Source of the DNA: an uncultured Bacteroidales bacterium
GTDB taxonomy: Bacteria; Bacteroidota; Bacteroidia; Bacteroidales; Muribaculaceae
DNA: 42,594 nucleotides
Direction: 5' to 3'
Assembly: GCA_902777835.1 (NCBI GenBank)
Contig: CACYVC010000021.1
Span: 1 to 42,594 of the forward strand
The notes under the pieces are model-generated. The model was given only the letters and a program-made list of their open reading frames with translations. It made no database searches and had not been told where the DNA came from. A program made the position numbers and the translations under genes. This document shows positions 16,604 to 24,508 of this stretch, piece by piece; within the stretch, counting starts at the first letter, position 1, and each line of letters starts with the position of its first letter.

Positions 16604-16701
16604 GAGTATCGAAGATTGAAGATAATTAAATCCTTAATCTCTAATCCAGTTTTTCGTTCCTCATTCAAACTATGAACTATGAACTGTGAACTATGAACTA
16701 T
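16604..16701 (+). repeat. Heptamer array C (14 units), overlapping the end of the DUF2284 gene
   Basis: Fourteen in-register 7-nt units: GAGTATC, GAAGATT, GAAGATA, ATTAAAT, CCTTAAT, CTCTAAT, CCAGTTT, TTCGTTC, CTCATTC, AAACTAT, then GAACTAT/GAACTGT. The last two units overlap the 3' end of the DUF2284 frame and supply its stop codon. The segment TTCGTTC-CTCATTC-AAACTAT resembles the junction in arrays E and F. Confidence 0.8.
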
Positions 16702-17239
16702 AAAAAATTCCACACACTAGTGTCAAGTAGCGTGGCACGTTTTTACCCTTACTCCACACCATGTCGATACCGAGGAGCTTACTTGCAGTCTCACTCACAT
16801 TAAAACCATAGGCCTCAAGCGAAGGGCGCACCACATCGGGGTGCCGGCATGGTTTACCCTCAACACGAGCACATGGCGCATTGCCGCAACGCTCGCATTT
16901 GCCAACAAAACCAAAAGCCAAACCGTTCTTCTCTCGCTCCAACTCAAGCAGGCGGCGGTTTAGTTGCTCTAGCTCAGGTCGCATGAGGTCATAGACCTGC
17001 TCCATTGGCATTTTTGTGTCGTGAGGCGTGAGTTTCACACCCATTATCATCACTTTCTCGTAGGGCAACAAGTCCTGCAATGTGTCGTGGTCGAAGGGTG
17101 GACACCCCCAGCGATTGCCATAGTTAGGACACTGCTGGCAACAAGCCTCAAAAGTCGCCACATCACGAAACTCACGAATATAACTATCGCGGTCAATCTC
17201 AGCGACAAACTCCTCTATATCATAGTTTTTCTCGGCCAT
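16691..17239 (-). CDS. DUF2284 cysteine-rich metal-binding protein
   Basis: 182 residues, soluble, with two Cys clusters: CCQQCPNYGNRWGCPPFDHD near residues 32-51, and CERCGNAPCARVEGKPCRHP near 114-133. This pattern is that of DUF2284, described as a predicted metal-binding protein. The C-terminus ends IFYSS and the last codons plus the TAG stop lie inside heptamer array C, so the repeat defines the end of the protein. It is the last gene of the efflux operon, separated from the TolC-like gene only by array D. A role in metal sensing or handling is possible but not shown. Confidence 0.85.
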   Translation of the reverse strand: MAEKNYDIEEFVAEIDRDSYIREFRDVATFEACCQQCPNYGNRWGCPPFDHDTLQDLLPYEKVMIMGVKLTPHDTKMPMEQVYDLMRPELEQLNRRLLELEREKNGLAFGFVGKCERCGNAPCARVEGKPCRHPDVVRPSLEAYGFNVSETASKLLGIDMVWSKGKNVPRYLTLVCGIFYSS

Positions 17240-17344
17240 AAAACTGAAAACTCAAAACTGATAACTGTGAACTATGAACTGTGAACTATGAACTGTGAAC
17301 TATGAACTATGAACTATGAACTGTGAACTGTGAACTAAAAACTA
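17240..17344 (+). repeat. Heptamer array D (15 units), filling a whole intergenic gap
   Basis: Fifteen consecutive units: AAAACTG, AAAACTC, AAAACTG, ATAACTG, then TGAACTA/TGAACTG variants and a final AAAACTA. The array starts at the base next to the DUF2284 start codon (17237-17239) and ends on the last base of the TolC-like stop codon (17342-17344). The spacer between the genes is therefore nothing but heptamers. Confidence 0.92.
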
Positions 17345-18685
17345 TTCCCCAACTGCTTGCTTATATTCCAATAGTTTATTTTGATATTCTGCAAAGGCAT
17401 CGGTGCGCTTGTCGCACGCCTGCTGGTAGAGCAGTTGAGCCTCAAGAAGGTCGCTCATCTTCGACATTCCTGCATTGTAGTAGTCACGGTTCACACGCAG
17501 GTTTTCTGTTGCCTGCTCAATGCTTAGTTGAGCTAGCTGCAGCTGGCTGTAAGCCTCCTCCACACCGTTCCAGGCATTCTGCATGCGTATGATGAGCAAG
17601 TCAGTATTATTAGCGAGCTGCTCTTGTGCCTTTTGATGCTCTAATTTGCTGCGCTTTACAGCATGGCTGCCTCCCCACCATCCAGTAATGGGGATGTTGA
17701 CAGTAGCAAACACCATCCCAAATGTTTGGTTCTTCTCGAGCAGGTTATGGAAATTATATCCAGCGCCCACTGCTACAGTGGGCAGGTTCTTGCCCCTCGC
17801 CATCTTCTCCTGCAGACCTGTAGCCTCCACCTGCTTGTCGAGCAACTTATACTCTGGTGTGTTAAGCACAGCAGTCTGGTGGTTTTGCTTTAATGCCATA
17901 GGCGGAACAATCTCGGCATTGTAGGTTATCACAAAACTAGTGTCGCGCAAGCCACAATACTGGCACATCAGCATACGCACCAGCGAAATGCCATTGTTAA
18001 GTTTCAACTTTTGGCTCGCCACATCATTCTGGCGAAGTTGCACTTGCAACAAGTCGTTCCTGATTGCTACACCAGCTCTAATCGCCACATCCACGTCTTT
18101 ATAGATGTCGTTGAGCAATGTTTCCACCGCCTGCACCGTCTTCATTTTCTCTTGGAGCGTGGCAAGTTGCCAAAAATATTGCTCAGCGGTCTTTTCTACC
18201 TCATTTTCTGATAGTTCAAGCTGCAAGCGGCTCACGTCTTCACCCACCTTTGCCAGACGGTTTCCGTTGATGATTTGACCTCCAGCGAACACTGGCTGCA
18301 CAGCCATCACCGAAGCTATGGTGCCTTTTTTCATCATCGATATGTCAATGGGATTGGCAAGAGAAGCAAGTGCCTCGGGAGGAAAACTCTGAGCAAGCGC
18401 CATTCCCAACTCTGGAGAAATCATTTCTGACGGGTTAATAGTCATCTGCGCCATGCCCTTGTTGGCTCTGAATGTCAAGCCCGTAGCGCTCACATCAGGG
18501 AAATACTTCGTAAACGCCTCCTTGCGCTGCAACTGCGCCGCCTCAATGTTGTGATGCGCAGTGCGTATTGCGATATTGTTGTGCCGTGCCGAGTCACAAA
18601 TCTGCTCAAGAGTGTAACAATTCTGAGCATTTGCCACAAAAGCAAAACCTCCCAAAACTGTAACTATAGTCAATAACTTCTTCAT
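17342..18685 (-). CDS. TolC-family outer membrane efflux protein
   Basis: 447 residues with signal peptide MKKLLTIVTVLGGFAFVANAQ, followed by CYTLEQICDSARHNNIAIRTA, the usual opening of outer-membrane efflux proteins. Two OEP repeats of long alpha helices flank short barrel segments. The second repeat contains LLDKQVEATGLQEKMARGKNLP and the C-terminal MQNAWNGVEEAYSQLQLAQ. In the family, trimers form the outer-membrane channel of tripartite pumps. The gene follows the RND pump in the same operon, with heptamer array E between them. Its stop codon TAG is the edge of array D. Confidence 0.93.
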   Translation of the reverse strand: MKKLLTIVTVLGGFAFVANAQNCYTLEQICDSARHNNIAIRTAHHNIEAAQLQRKEAFTKYFPDVSATGLTFRANKGMAQMTINPSEMISPELGMALAQSFPPEALASLANPIDISMMKKGTIASVMAVQPVFAGGQIINGNRLAKVGEDVSRLQLELSENEVEKTAEQYFWQLATLQEKMKTVQAVETLLNDIYKDVDVAIRAGVAIRNDLLQVQLRQNDVASQKLKLNNGISLVRMLMCQYCGLRDTSFVITYNAEIVPPMALKQNHQTAVLNTPEYKLLDKQVEATGLQEKMARGKNLPTVAVGAGYNFHNLLEKNQTFGMVFATVNIPITGWWGGSHAVKRSKLEHQKAQEQLANNTDLLIIRMQNAWNGVEEAYSQLQLAQLSIEQATENLRVNRDYYNAGMSKMSDLLEAQLLYQQACDKRTDAFAEYQNKLLEYKQAVGE

Positions 18686-18688
18686 TAT

Positions 18689-18821
18689 TTTTTCGTTTAT
18701 CGTTGATCGTTTTTCGTTATTCGTTTATCGATTATCGGTGATCGGTGGAAAGTGGAAAGTGAAGTCTCGTTCCACGTTCAAACTATGAACTGTGAACTAT
18801 GAACTGTGAACTATGAACTAT
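18689..18821 (+). repeat. Heptamer array E (19 units, composite)
   Basis: Nineteen in-register 7-nt units fill the gap between the TolC-like start codon and the RND stop codon. The order is eight CGTTTAT/GATCG-type units (TTTTTCG, TTTATCG, TTGATCG and others, ending GTGATCG), two GTGGAAA, then GTGAAGT, CTCGTTC, CACGTTC, and finally AAACTAT and GAACTGT/GAACTAT units. The RND stop codon (18818-18820) lies in the last unit. The block order matches array F. Confidence 0.92.
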
Positions 18822-21800
18822 TTAGTAGATACCTTCCAATATATCACAGGCAACATTGTCACCACCATTATCAGCGAGCCTATGCCACCAGCAAAGATGG
18901 TTACGCCCACAGGCATCCAGAACGACGACTGTGCGATAATCATTGGTACCACGCCCACTGCCGTTGTCGCCGTTGTAAGGAAGATGGGCACCATGCGGCG
19001 CTTGCCGGCATCGTAGGCTGCTTGCTTCACGGCGGCATTATAGGCCTTGCGGTCAACAGTCCAGTCGCCATGCTCTTCCACATATTTCTTTATCAAGTCG
19101 ATAGCATGTTCAAAGATAAGTATCTCGTTGCGCATTATCATTCCCATCAAGGTGATAACGCCCATTACCGAAGTTAGGCCCAAAGTGTTATTCATCAGTC
19201 CAAGTCCTATCAAAGCACCAGGAAGCATCAGGCCAAGAGCCGCCATACACACTGTAGTAACACCGAACTTCTTGAAATTGAATAGCAAGAAGAAGAACAC
19301 TATTATCATGGCAATGCCCACTCCTCCAAAGATTTGCGGAATGGCATCATTCACATATTCTATCTCGCCACCCACCTCGCAGCGAACCCCTTCGGGTAGC
19401 TCAGTCTCGTTCTCCATAATGTCGGCAACGCGATGCTCAACAGGAGCAGCATAAACGCCACTAGCAAGTTGAGCCGTCACAGTGAGGCAACGCTCACCAC
19501 CACGGTGCAAGATGCGGGTCTCGCCCCATTTGGGTGCTACAGTCGCCACCTGACGAAGCGGAACAGTAGTGTTCTTTCCAGTAACCGCCCCATCAAGAAT
19601 CGTTGAGGGTGTAGAAATTCCAATATCTTTCACATTGGTATAATTCAACACAGCATCATCTTTCACCACTATAGGCACCTCGGTATTTCCTTCCCATATC
19701 TGCCCCACACGCAAGTCGCTGGTTGCAGTGCTTATCGCCAGCGATGCTGTGGTGCGACTGATGCCCAATTGCGCTGAGGCAACGGGATCGAGCACCACGT
19801 TGATGTATGGCGACGGCTCAAAGTAGTCGGTGTGCACCCATTCCAGCTCGGGCATGTCGCGCATGCGCGACATCAGGCGTTCGGCAGCCACGTGCAGCGA
19901 GTCGATATTCTCGCCATAGAACCGATACTCGAGTTCTGGAACCTCAAGATAATCAATACGCTTAAAGCGCACATAGGCACCAGGATATTGCTCCGAGAGT
20001 TTGGCCTGATACTCATTTATCAGTTCGATAGTCGCCTCTTGCGACTTGGTGTTCACAATGAACTGAGCAAAGTTCTTGCCCGCCATCTGGGGCGCGTAAG
20101 CTGTCATAAATCTTGGCGACGAGCAACCAATGAAGCTGGTCACGCATTTCACCTTATCATCCTGCATCAGCACCTGGCGCACGGAGTCGGCAACAAAGCG
20201 AGTGTCGTTCAAACTCTTGCCCTCAGGAAGGAAAATCTCTACAGCAAACTGATCGCGGTCGGCATAAGGGAACATTCTGACTTTCAACGAAGGGATTATT
20301 AGTGATGAAATTAATATCACCACTATTCCTCCCACTATTGTGAGCCACGGATGACGAAATGTGAAATCCAGTACATGATTATACAACCGCTGAACGCCGC
20401 GTGTGATGGCATTGCCGTTGGTGCTCACTTTGTTAGGCTTTATAATCAGCACCTCAAGGAAAGGAATCACCGTCACTGCCAGCAGCAGCGACACCATCAA
20501 GTTTATGGCGATCGTCCATGGGAATACACCAATGGCATCGAGAAACGCACCACGCATGGTAAGCAGCAACGGGAAGAAGATAACGCTAATGCATATCGTA
20601 GCAAGCATCATGGGCATGAAATACTGCTTTGCCGAATCTATAGCGGCTCGCTTAGGCTCATAACCTTTGCCCAAATACTCAAGATAGCCGTCAATAACAA
20701 CGATGGAGTTATCAACCACCATTCCCAGCACCACAATCATCGCTGCCAACGTAACGATATTCAGCTCTATACCTGCCATATACATGATTGCCACCGATAT
20801 AAAGGTACTTAGCGGCACTGTGATAGCAGCAACTATTGCCGACCTGAATGGGAACAATATCATCATCACCAAAATGATGACAGCCATTGAGATTAACAAG
20901 TCACGCAGAAAATCGCTCACGCTCTTGCCCACCACTTTGGGCTGGTCGGCGATGCGAGTGATTTTCACATCATCGGGCAGGTCATTAGTCTTAAAATCGT
21001 CAATTACCTTATCGACATCCTCGCCATATTTCACAATATTATTACCAGGAGTCATCTCCAGCGAGAGAAGCACACAGGAATGGCCATCTTGCTCAATATA
21101 GCTCGACGATGGGTCATATTCACGCTCCACCCGAGCCACGTCCTTCACCCTCACAACCTTGCCGGTCAATGGATCGGAATATATAATCTGTTCGGCTATC
21201 TCTTGTTCGCTATGCTCGGTAGGCTCCACATGAATAGTGGTCTGCTGATTGTCGTTGCTCACGCTGCCACTGAGCGTGGTCAAGCCCTCAGAACTGAGAT
21301 GCGACAGCAGCACCTGCTGACCTATGCCATAGGCTTGAAGGCGCTGGCGGTCAATATATAGCGAAATCTGCTCTTTCTGCTCTCCGTAGAGACGCACATT
21401 AGCCACCGACGGAATGCGTCGCAAGCGGTCCGATAGCTGGTCACTATAGCCCTGTAACTCCCTGTAACTGCGGTTCTTGCCTTCTACGGCGATGAGGAGC
21501 GCCGAGGTGTTGCCAAAATCGTCATTGGCGACAAGAGCCAGCACTCCGCTTGGCAATTGATGTTTAAACAACGTCAGACCATGCTTTATCTTCGACCACA
21601 CCTCATCTTTGTTGTTGACATTATCATTAAGGTGCACCATCACTATGCACATCCCATCTTGAGAGGTCGTCGTGGTTTTGGCGCGCTTCACCTCGCTATA
21701 GGTGAACAGGAAGCGCTCCAGCGGGCGTGCCACCTGCTGTTCCACCTCCTCGGCAGTGGCACCAGGATACACAGCCACCACCACACCTTGACGTATGGTG

Positions 21801-21934
21801 AATGCAGGAAACTCATCTTTGGGCATCACTTTCATGCCAAAGATGCCCATCACAAACAAGATTACAATAATCAGCAGTGATATTGGGTAATGCTCTAGTG
21901 GCCATTTCAGCCAGTTCATTTTCTCGCGTGACAT
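18818..21934 (-). CDS. RND-family efflux pump permease (HAE1/AcrB type)
   Basis: 1038 residues, the usual size. TM1 is near residues 15-35, followed by the porter domain start PGATAEEVEQQVARPLERFL. The TM4 motif VLGMVVDNSIVVIDGY near residue 400 keeps the first of the two proton-relay aspartates of AcrB but has Asn in place of the second. The TM10 region ITLMGMIMRNEILIFEHA has Arg where AcrB has a key Lys. These replacements are common in Bacteroidetes homologues. The pump exports drugs or other amphiphiles driven by protons, with the adaptor and TolC-like channel encoded on either side. It sits between composite heptamer arrays E and F. Confidence 0.95.
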   Translation of the reverse strand: MSREKMNWLKWPLEHYPISLLIIVILFVMGIFGMKVMPKDEFPAFTIRQGVVVAVYPGATAEEVEQQVARPLERFLFTYSEVKRAKTTTTSQDGMCIVMVHLNDNVNNKDEVWSKIKHGLTLFKHQLPSGVLALVANDDFGNTSALLIAVEGKNRSYRELQGYSDQLSDRLRRIPSVANVRLYGEQKEQISLYIDRQRLQAYGIGQQVLLSHLSSEGLTTLSGSVSNDNQQTTIHVEPTEHSEQEIAEQIIYSDPLTGKVVRVKDVARVEREYDPSSSYIEQDGHSCVLLSLEMTPGNNIVKYGEDVDKVIDDFKTNDLPDDVKITRIADQPKVVGKSVSDFLRDLLISMAVIILVMMILFPFRSAIVAAITVPLSTFISVAIMYMAGIELNIVTLAAMIVVLGMVVDNSIVVIDGYLEYLGKGYEPKRAAIDSAKQYFMPMMLATICISVIFFPLLLTMRGAFLDAIGVFPWTIAINLMVSLLLAVTVIPFLEVLIIKPNKVSTNGNAITRGVQRLYNHVLDFTFRHPWLTIVGGIVVILISSLIIPSLKVRMFPYADRDQFAVEIFLPEGKSLNDTRFVADSVRQVLMQDDKVKCVTSFIGCSSPRFMTAYAPQMAGKNFAQFIVNTKSQEATIELINEYQAKLSEQYPGAYVRFKRIDYLEVPELEYRFYGENIDSLHVAAERLMSRMRDMPELEWVHTDYFEPSPYINVVLDPVASAQLGISRTTASLAISTATSDLRVGQIWEGNTEVPIVVKDDAVLNYTNVKDIGISTPSTILDGAVTGKNTTVPLRQVATVAPKWGETRILHRGGERCLTVTAQLASGVYAAPVEHRVADIMENETELPEGVRCEVGGEIEYVNDAIPQIFGGVGIAMIIVFFFLLFNFKKFGVTTVCMAALGLMLPGALIGLGLMNNTLGLTSVMGVITLMGMIMRNEILIFEHAIDLIKKYVEEHGDWTVDRKAYNAAVKQAAYDAGKRRMVPIFLTTATTAVGVVPMIIAQSSFWMPVGVTIFAGGIGSLIMVVTMLPVIYWKVSTK

Positions 21935-21943
21935 GAACTATAT

Positions 21944-22111
21944 TTTATCGTTATTCGTTTTTCGTTTATCGTTTTTCGTTTATCGGTGATCGGTGGAAAG
22001 TGGAAGGTGGAAGGTAAAGTCTCGTTCCAAGTTCAAAACTGTGAACTATGAACTCTGAACTCTGAACTATGAACTCTGAACTCTCAACTCTTAACTGTGA
22101 ACTCTGAACTA
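21944..22111 (+). repeat. Heptamer array F (24 units, composite)
   Basis: Twenty-four in-register units without a slip: TTTATCG/TTTTTCG types (six), GTGATCG, GTGGAAA, two GTGGAAG, GTAAAGT, CTCGTTC, CAAGTTC, AAAACTG, and ten TGAACTA/TGAACTC/TCAACTC/TTAACTG units. The array begins 9 nt beyond the RND start codon and ends on the last base of the adaptor stop codon (22109-22111). The block order is the same as in array E with different unit numbers. Confidence 0.93.
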
Positions 22112-23221
22112 AAAAACCACCGCTGTTCCTTCACTGAGTTTCTGGCCGCCATTGGTGATTATGCGCTCACCAACCCTCAAGCCACTGATGATGGCGATGC
22201 GGTTTCCTTTGGTAGAACCCACAGCGATTGTAGTGCGGTGAGCCTGCTTATTGGCGTCGATTGTCCACACAAAGCACTCTCCACCAGGGTTCTTATGAAC
22301 AGCGCTGATGGGCACATACACATTGCCCGACTCGCCACGTGAACCGTTCAAAAACTGTACCGATGCAACCATGCCAGGCAAGAGTTTACGACTGGGGTTA
22401 GACACATTGATGCGCACATCATAGGTGTGCGTTACCACGTCGGCTTGCACGCCTTTCTCTATCCTACCTCCATTAAACGAACTGTTGATAGCATCCACAG
22501 TTATATAGGAAGGTGTGCCTGCGCCAATGTTATTAAGCTCATCTTCGGGAATAGAGACTTTCACTTTCACTGTGCTGATGTCGAGAATGCTCACCACTGC
22601 CTGCGACGGCAAAGCGGTCTCGCCAACAACGAGTTGACGCTTGCCTATCACACCACTCACTGGAGCATAGAGGCGAGTGTCGGCAACACCCTTGCGAGCG
22701 ATTTTCTCGGCTGCCTGAGCCGACGCTACACCCGAGCGAGCTGAGTTGAGGCCTGTCTCGGCCTGACGCAGACGCGTCTCCACTTCCACCCATTTAATCT
22801 CGGGCAACGAACCGTTGTCATGCAATATTTTCATGCGGTCGTAGGCATCTTTAGCTTGTGCATAGACTTGCTCAGCCTGTTTCACCATGTCGTTAGCCTG
22901 ATTGGTTGACGCTCTAGCGATTTCCACACCATTGCTCGACGATGAGGCATCAATCTCAGCAAGCAACTGACCGCGGCTCACCACCTGTCCTTCACTCACA
23001 TACATTCGTTTTATCACTCCCATCGTGGTGAAACTCACAGCAGTAGCCTCATTTTCCTCTACTACGCCCACGTAGGTCTGGCCGTTCTCAACGCCACCCA
23101 CTGTCACCACTTCGGTTTCCACTCTCACAGGTTTTTTTGCTGCTTTTTCTTCTTGTTTTTTGCAGCCTGCAATAAGTGTCACAACCAATATAACTGATAA
23201 AAAAAGTGTGCTATTTCTCAT
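22109..23221 (-). CDS. HlyD-family RND periplasmic adaptor lipoprotein
   Basis: 370 residues from the ATG at 23221; the longer frame to 23266 would start inside the promoter region. The signal MRNSTLFLSVILVVTLIAGC ends in a lipobox, so the protein is probably lipid-anchored. The barrel-sandwich hybrid halves are visible (MYVSEGQVVSRGQLLAEIDA and APVSGVIGKRQLVVGETALP) on either side of a helical hairpin. The membrane-proximal domain contains RKLLPGMVASVQF and the end is VGERIITNGGQKLSEGTAVVF. The adaptor joins the RND pump to the TolC channel. It is the first gene of the efflux operon, divergent from the AraC regulator. The stop TAG is part of array F. Confidence 0.94.
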   Translation of the reverse strand: MRNSTLFLSVILVVTLIAGCKKQEEKAAKKPVRVETEVVTVGGVENGQTYVGVVEENEATAVSFTTMGVIKRMYVSEGQVVSRGQLLAEIDASSSSNGVEIARASTNQANDMVKQAEQVYAQAKDAYDRMKILHDNGSLPEIKWVEVETRLRQAETGLNSARSGVASAQAAEKIARKGVADTRLYAPVSGVIGKRQLVVGETALPSQAVVSILDISTVKVKVSIPEDELNNIGAGTPSYITVDAINSSFNGGRIEKGVQADVVTHTYDVRINVSNPSRKLLPGMVASVQFLNGSRGESGNVYVPISAVHKNPGGECFVWTIDANKQAHRTTIAVGSTKGNRIAIISGLRVGERIITNGGQKLSEGTAVVF

Positions 23222-23242
23222 TGTTGAACTGATTTTTATGTG

Positions 23243-23250
23243 CAAAAGTA
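23243..23250 (-). promoter_or_regulatory. Promoter of the RND efflux operon
   Basis: The minus strand reads TACTTTTG, a TAnnTTTG match 22 nt upstream of the adaptor start. No -33 TTTG is present; an 11-bp repeat arm takes its place just upstream (23273-23283). This is consistent with activator-dependent transcription. Confidence 0.65.
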
Positions 23251-23272
23251 ACAATATAATGACCATTTAGCG

Positions 23273-23347
23273 TGTTTTATTTGTTAGAAAATACGATATT
23301 TTTCTCCTTTGGTAGCAAATAGAACAAAATAATCGTCAAATAAAACA
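23273..23347. promoter_or_regulatory. Candidate AraC operators in the divergent promoter region
   Basis: Arms TGTTTTATTTG (23273-23283) and CAAATAAAACA (23337-23347) are perfect inverted copies. Each lies about 22 bp upstream of the -7 element of the promoter it faces. A further near copy, CAAATAGAAC (23316-23325), is a direct repeat exactly 21 bp from CAAATAAAAC (23337-23346). Direct repeats two helical turns apart are a usual AraC-family site. Confidence 0.55.
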
Positions 23348-23368
23348 TCCCATTCCAGCATCTTTTAT

Positions 23369-23376
23369 TACTTTTG
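23369..23376 (+). promoter_or_regulatory. Promoter of the araC-type gene
   Basis: TACTTTTG, the mirror image of the promoter at 23243-23250, lies 19 nt before the ATG at 23395. The alternative TTG start at 23374 overlaps this element and is rejected. Confidence 0.65.
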
Positions 23377-23394
23377 CAACAAAATCATGAAGCG

Positions 23395-24279
23395 ATGAAA
23401 CGTAACGAAGAAATAACATTGCAATCACTGGCCGAGAAAGGGGAAGTGAGAATAGGCTATTCCGATAACGAAATTGTGGTGGTTGACAGCATTCAGCAAT
23501 TCACCGAGATTAATGCCGCTCACATTGCTATGAACGTGATCATGATTTGCACCAATGGCAAGATTCAGGCAAGGATGAACGATATGCACATGTCTTTGTC
23601 AAAGAATCAAGTGGCGATAGTGCCTCAAAACGTCTTGGTGACCGACATCATGATTAGCCCCGATTTCGACATGAAGGCAATGTTCCTCACCACCAGCATA
23701 TTGCAAAGTCTGCTTCGCGAGAAGATGATGATTTGGAACGACATGATGTATGTTCATCACAACCACGTCATCACCTTAGATGATGAAGATGTAGATAACT
23801 ATTCACAATTCTATGATATGCTGCGTTTAGCAGTAGAACGAGGCAATAAAAAACCTTTCCGTAAAGAGGTTGTTCAATCGCTTCTCAAGGTGGCTCTTCT
23901 TGCCTTGTGTGGAGAGATGAAACTCATGTTACCCGAAGACAACCTCAGTGAGGAAACAAAACTGTCAAACTCTCATTTTCAGCGATTTCTCGAAGTGCTG
24001 CACAATAGCGAAGTGAAATACCACACCGTGGAATATTATGCCAGCGAATTGTGCATCTCGCCTAAGCACCTCACTTCGATATGCAAACGTATATCGGGAA
24101 AGACCGCCAACGAGTGGATTCGCGAACAAGTCATTGAGGACATTCGCTACTACTTGAAAAAGACCGACTTGAGCATTAAGCAAGTAGGCAACCGCGTGGG
24201 GTTCTCCAACACATCATTCTTTGGAAAATATGTGAAACAACACCTCGGAATGACACCCATGGAATATCGTAATTCCTAA
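23395..24279 (+). CDS. AraC-family transcriptional regulator
   Basis: 294 residues. The N-terminal part is a cupin-like sensor region (IRMNVIM-type strands such as AHIAMNVIMICTNGKIQARM and LSKNQVAIVPQNVLV). The C-terminal 100 residues form the two helix-turn-helix AraC domain: YYASELCISPKHLTSICKRI, then the second HTH and signature VGNRVGFSNTSFFGKYVKQH, ending LGMTPMEYR. It is divergent from the RND efflux operon and shares a symmetric intergenic region with it, so it most likely controls that operon and itself. The inducer is unknown. Confidence 0.93.
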   Translation: MKRNEEITLQSLAEKGEVRIGYSDNEIVVVDSIQQFTEINAAHIAMNVIMICTNGKIQARMNDMHMSLSKNQVAIVPQNVLVTDIMISPDFDMKAMFLTTSILQSLLREKMMIWNDMMYVHHNHVITLDDEDVDNYSQFYDMLRLAVERGNKKPFRKEVVQSLLKVALLALCGEMKLMLPEDNLSEETKLSNSHFQRFLEVLHNSEVKYHTVEYYASELCISPKHLTSICKRISGKTANEWIREQVIEDIRYYLKKTDLSIKQVGNRVGFSNTSFFGKYVKQHLGMTPMEYRNS

Positions 24280-24449
24280 AATCCACCACTAAAAAAGCGA
24301 TATACTTTTGATGTAAAATCCATCAAAAAAACATTTGAAACAAACCTAATTAGTATGTTTAAAAGTAATGTGCTGGACGCAGAGATAGCATTTGTAATAA
24401 TTCGAGAGAATTAGGAGTCAGATATTTTTGTTTTTTCATTTTTTACATT

Positions 24450-24457
24450 TATCTTTG
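24450..24457 (+). promoter_or_regulatory. Promoter of the TolB-like/amidase pair
   Basis: TTTG (24427-24430), 19 nt, then TATCTTTG: a full -33/-7 arrangement 52 nt upstream of the start codon. Confidence 0.75.
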
Positions 24458-24508
24458 CAAAAAGATACAATTCTTATGCAAAAAACTAACATTTAATACA
24501 TTCTCACA

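Noticed and set aside
7851-22111. Heptamer arrays as CRISPR arrays
   Set aside because: Units are 7 nt and contiguous, with no spacers of 25-40 nt and no cas genes nearby.
23374-23394. TTG start for the AraC-type gene
   Set aside because: The TTG is part of the TACTTTTG promoter element; the ATG at 23395 is the likely start.
24306-24328. Hairpin TTTTGATG/CATCAAAA after the AraC gene as its terminator
   Set aside because: It is followed by A, not T, on the plus strand and is AT-rich; chance is likely.
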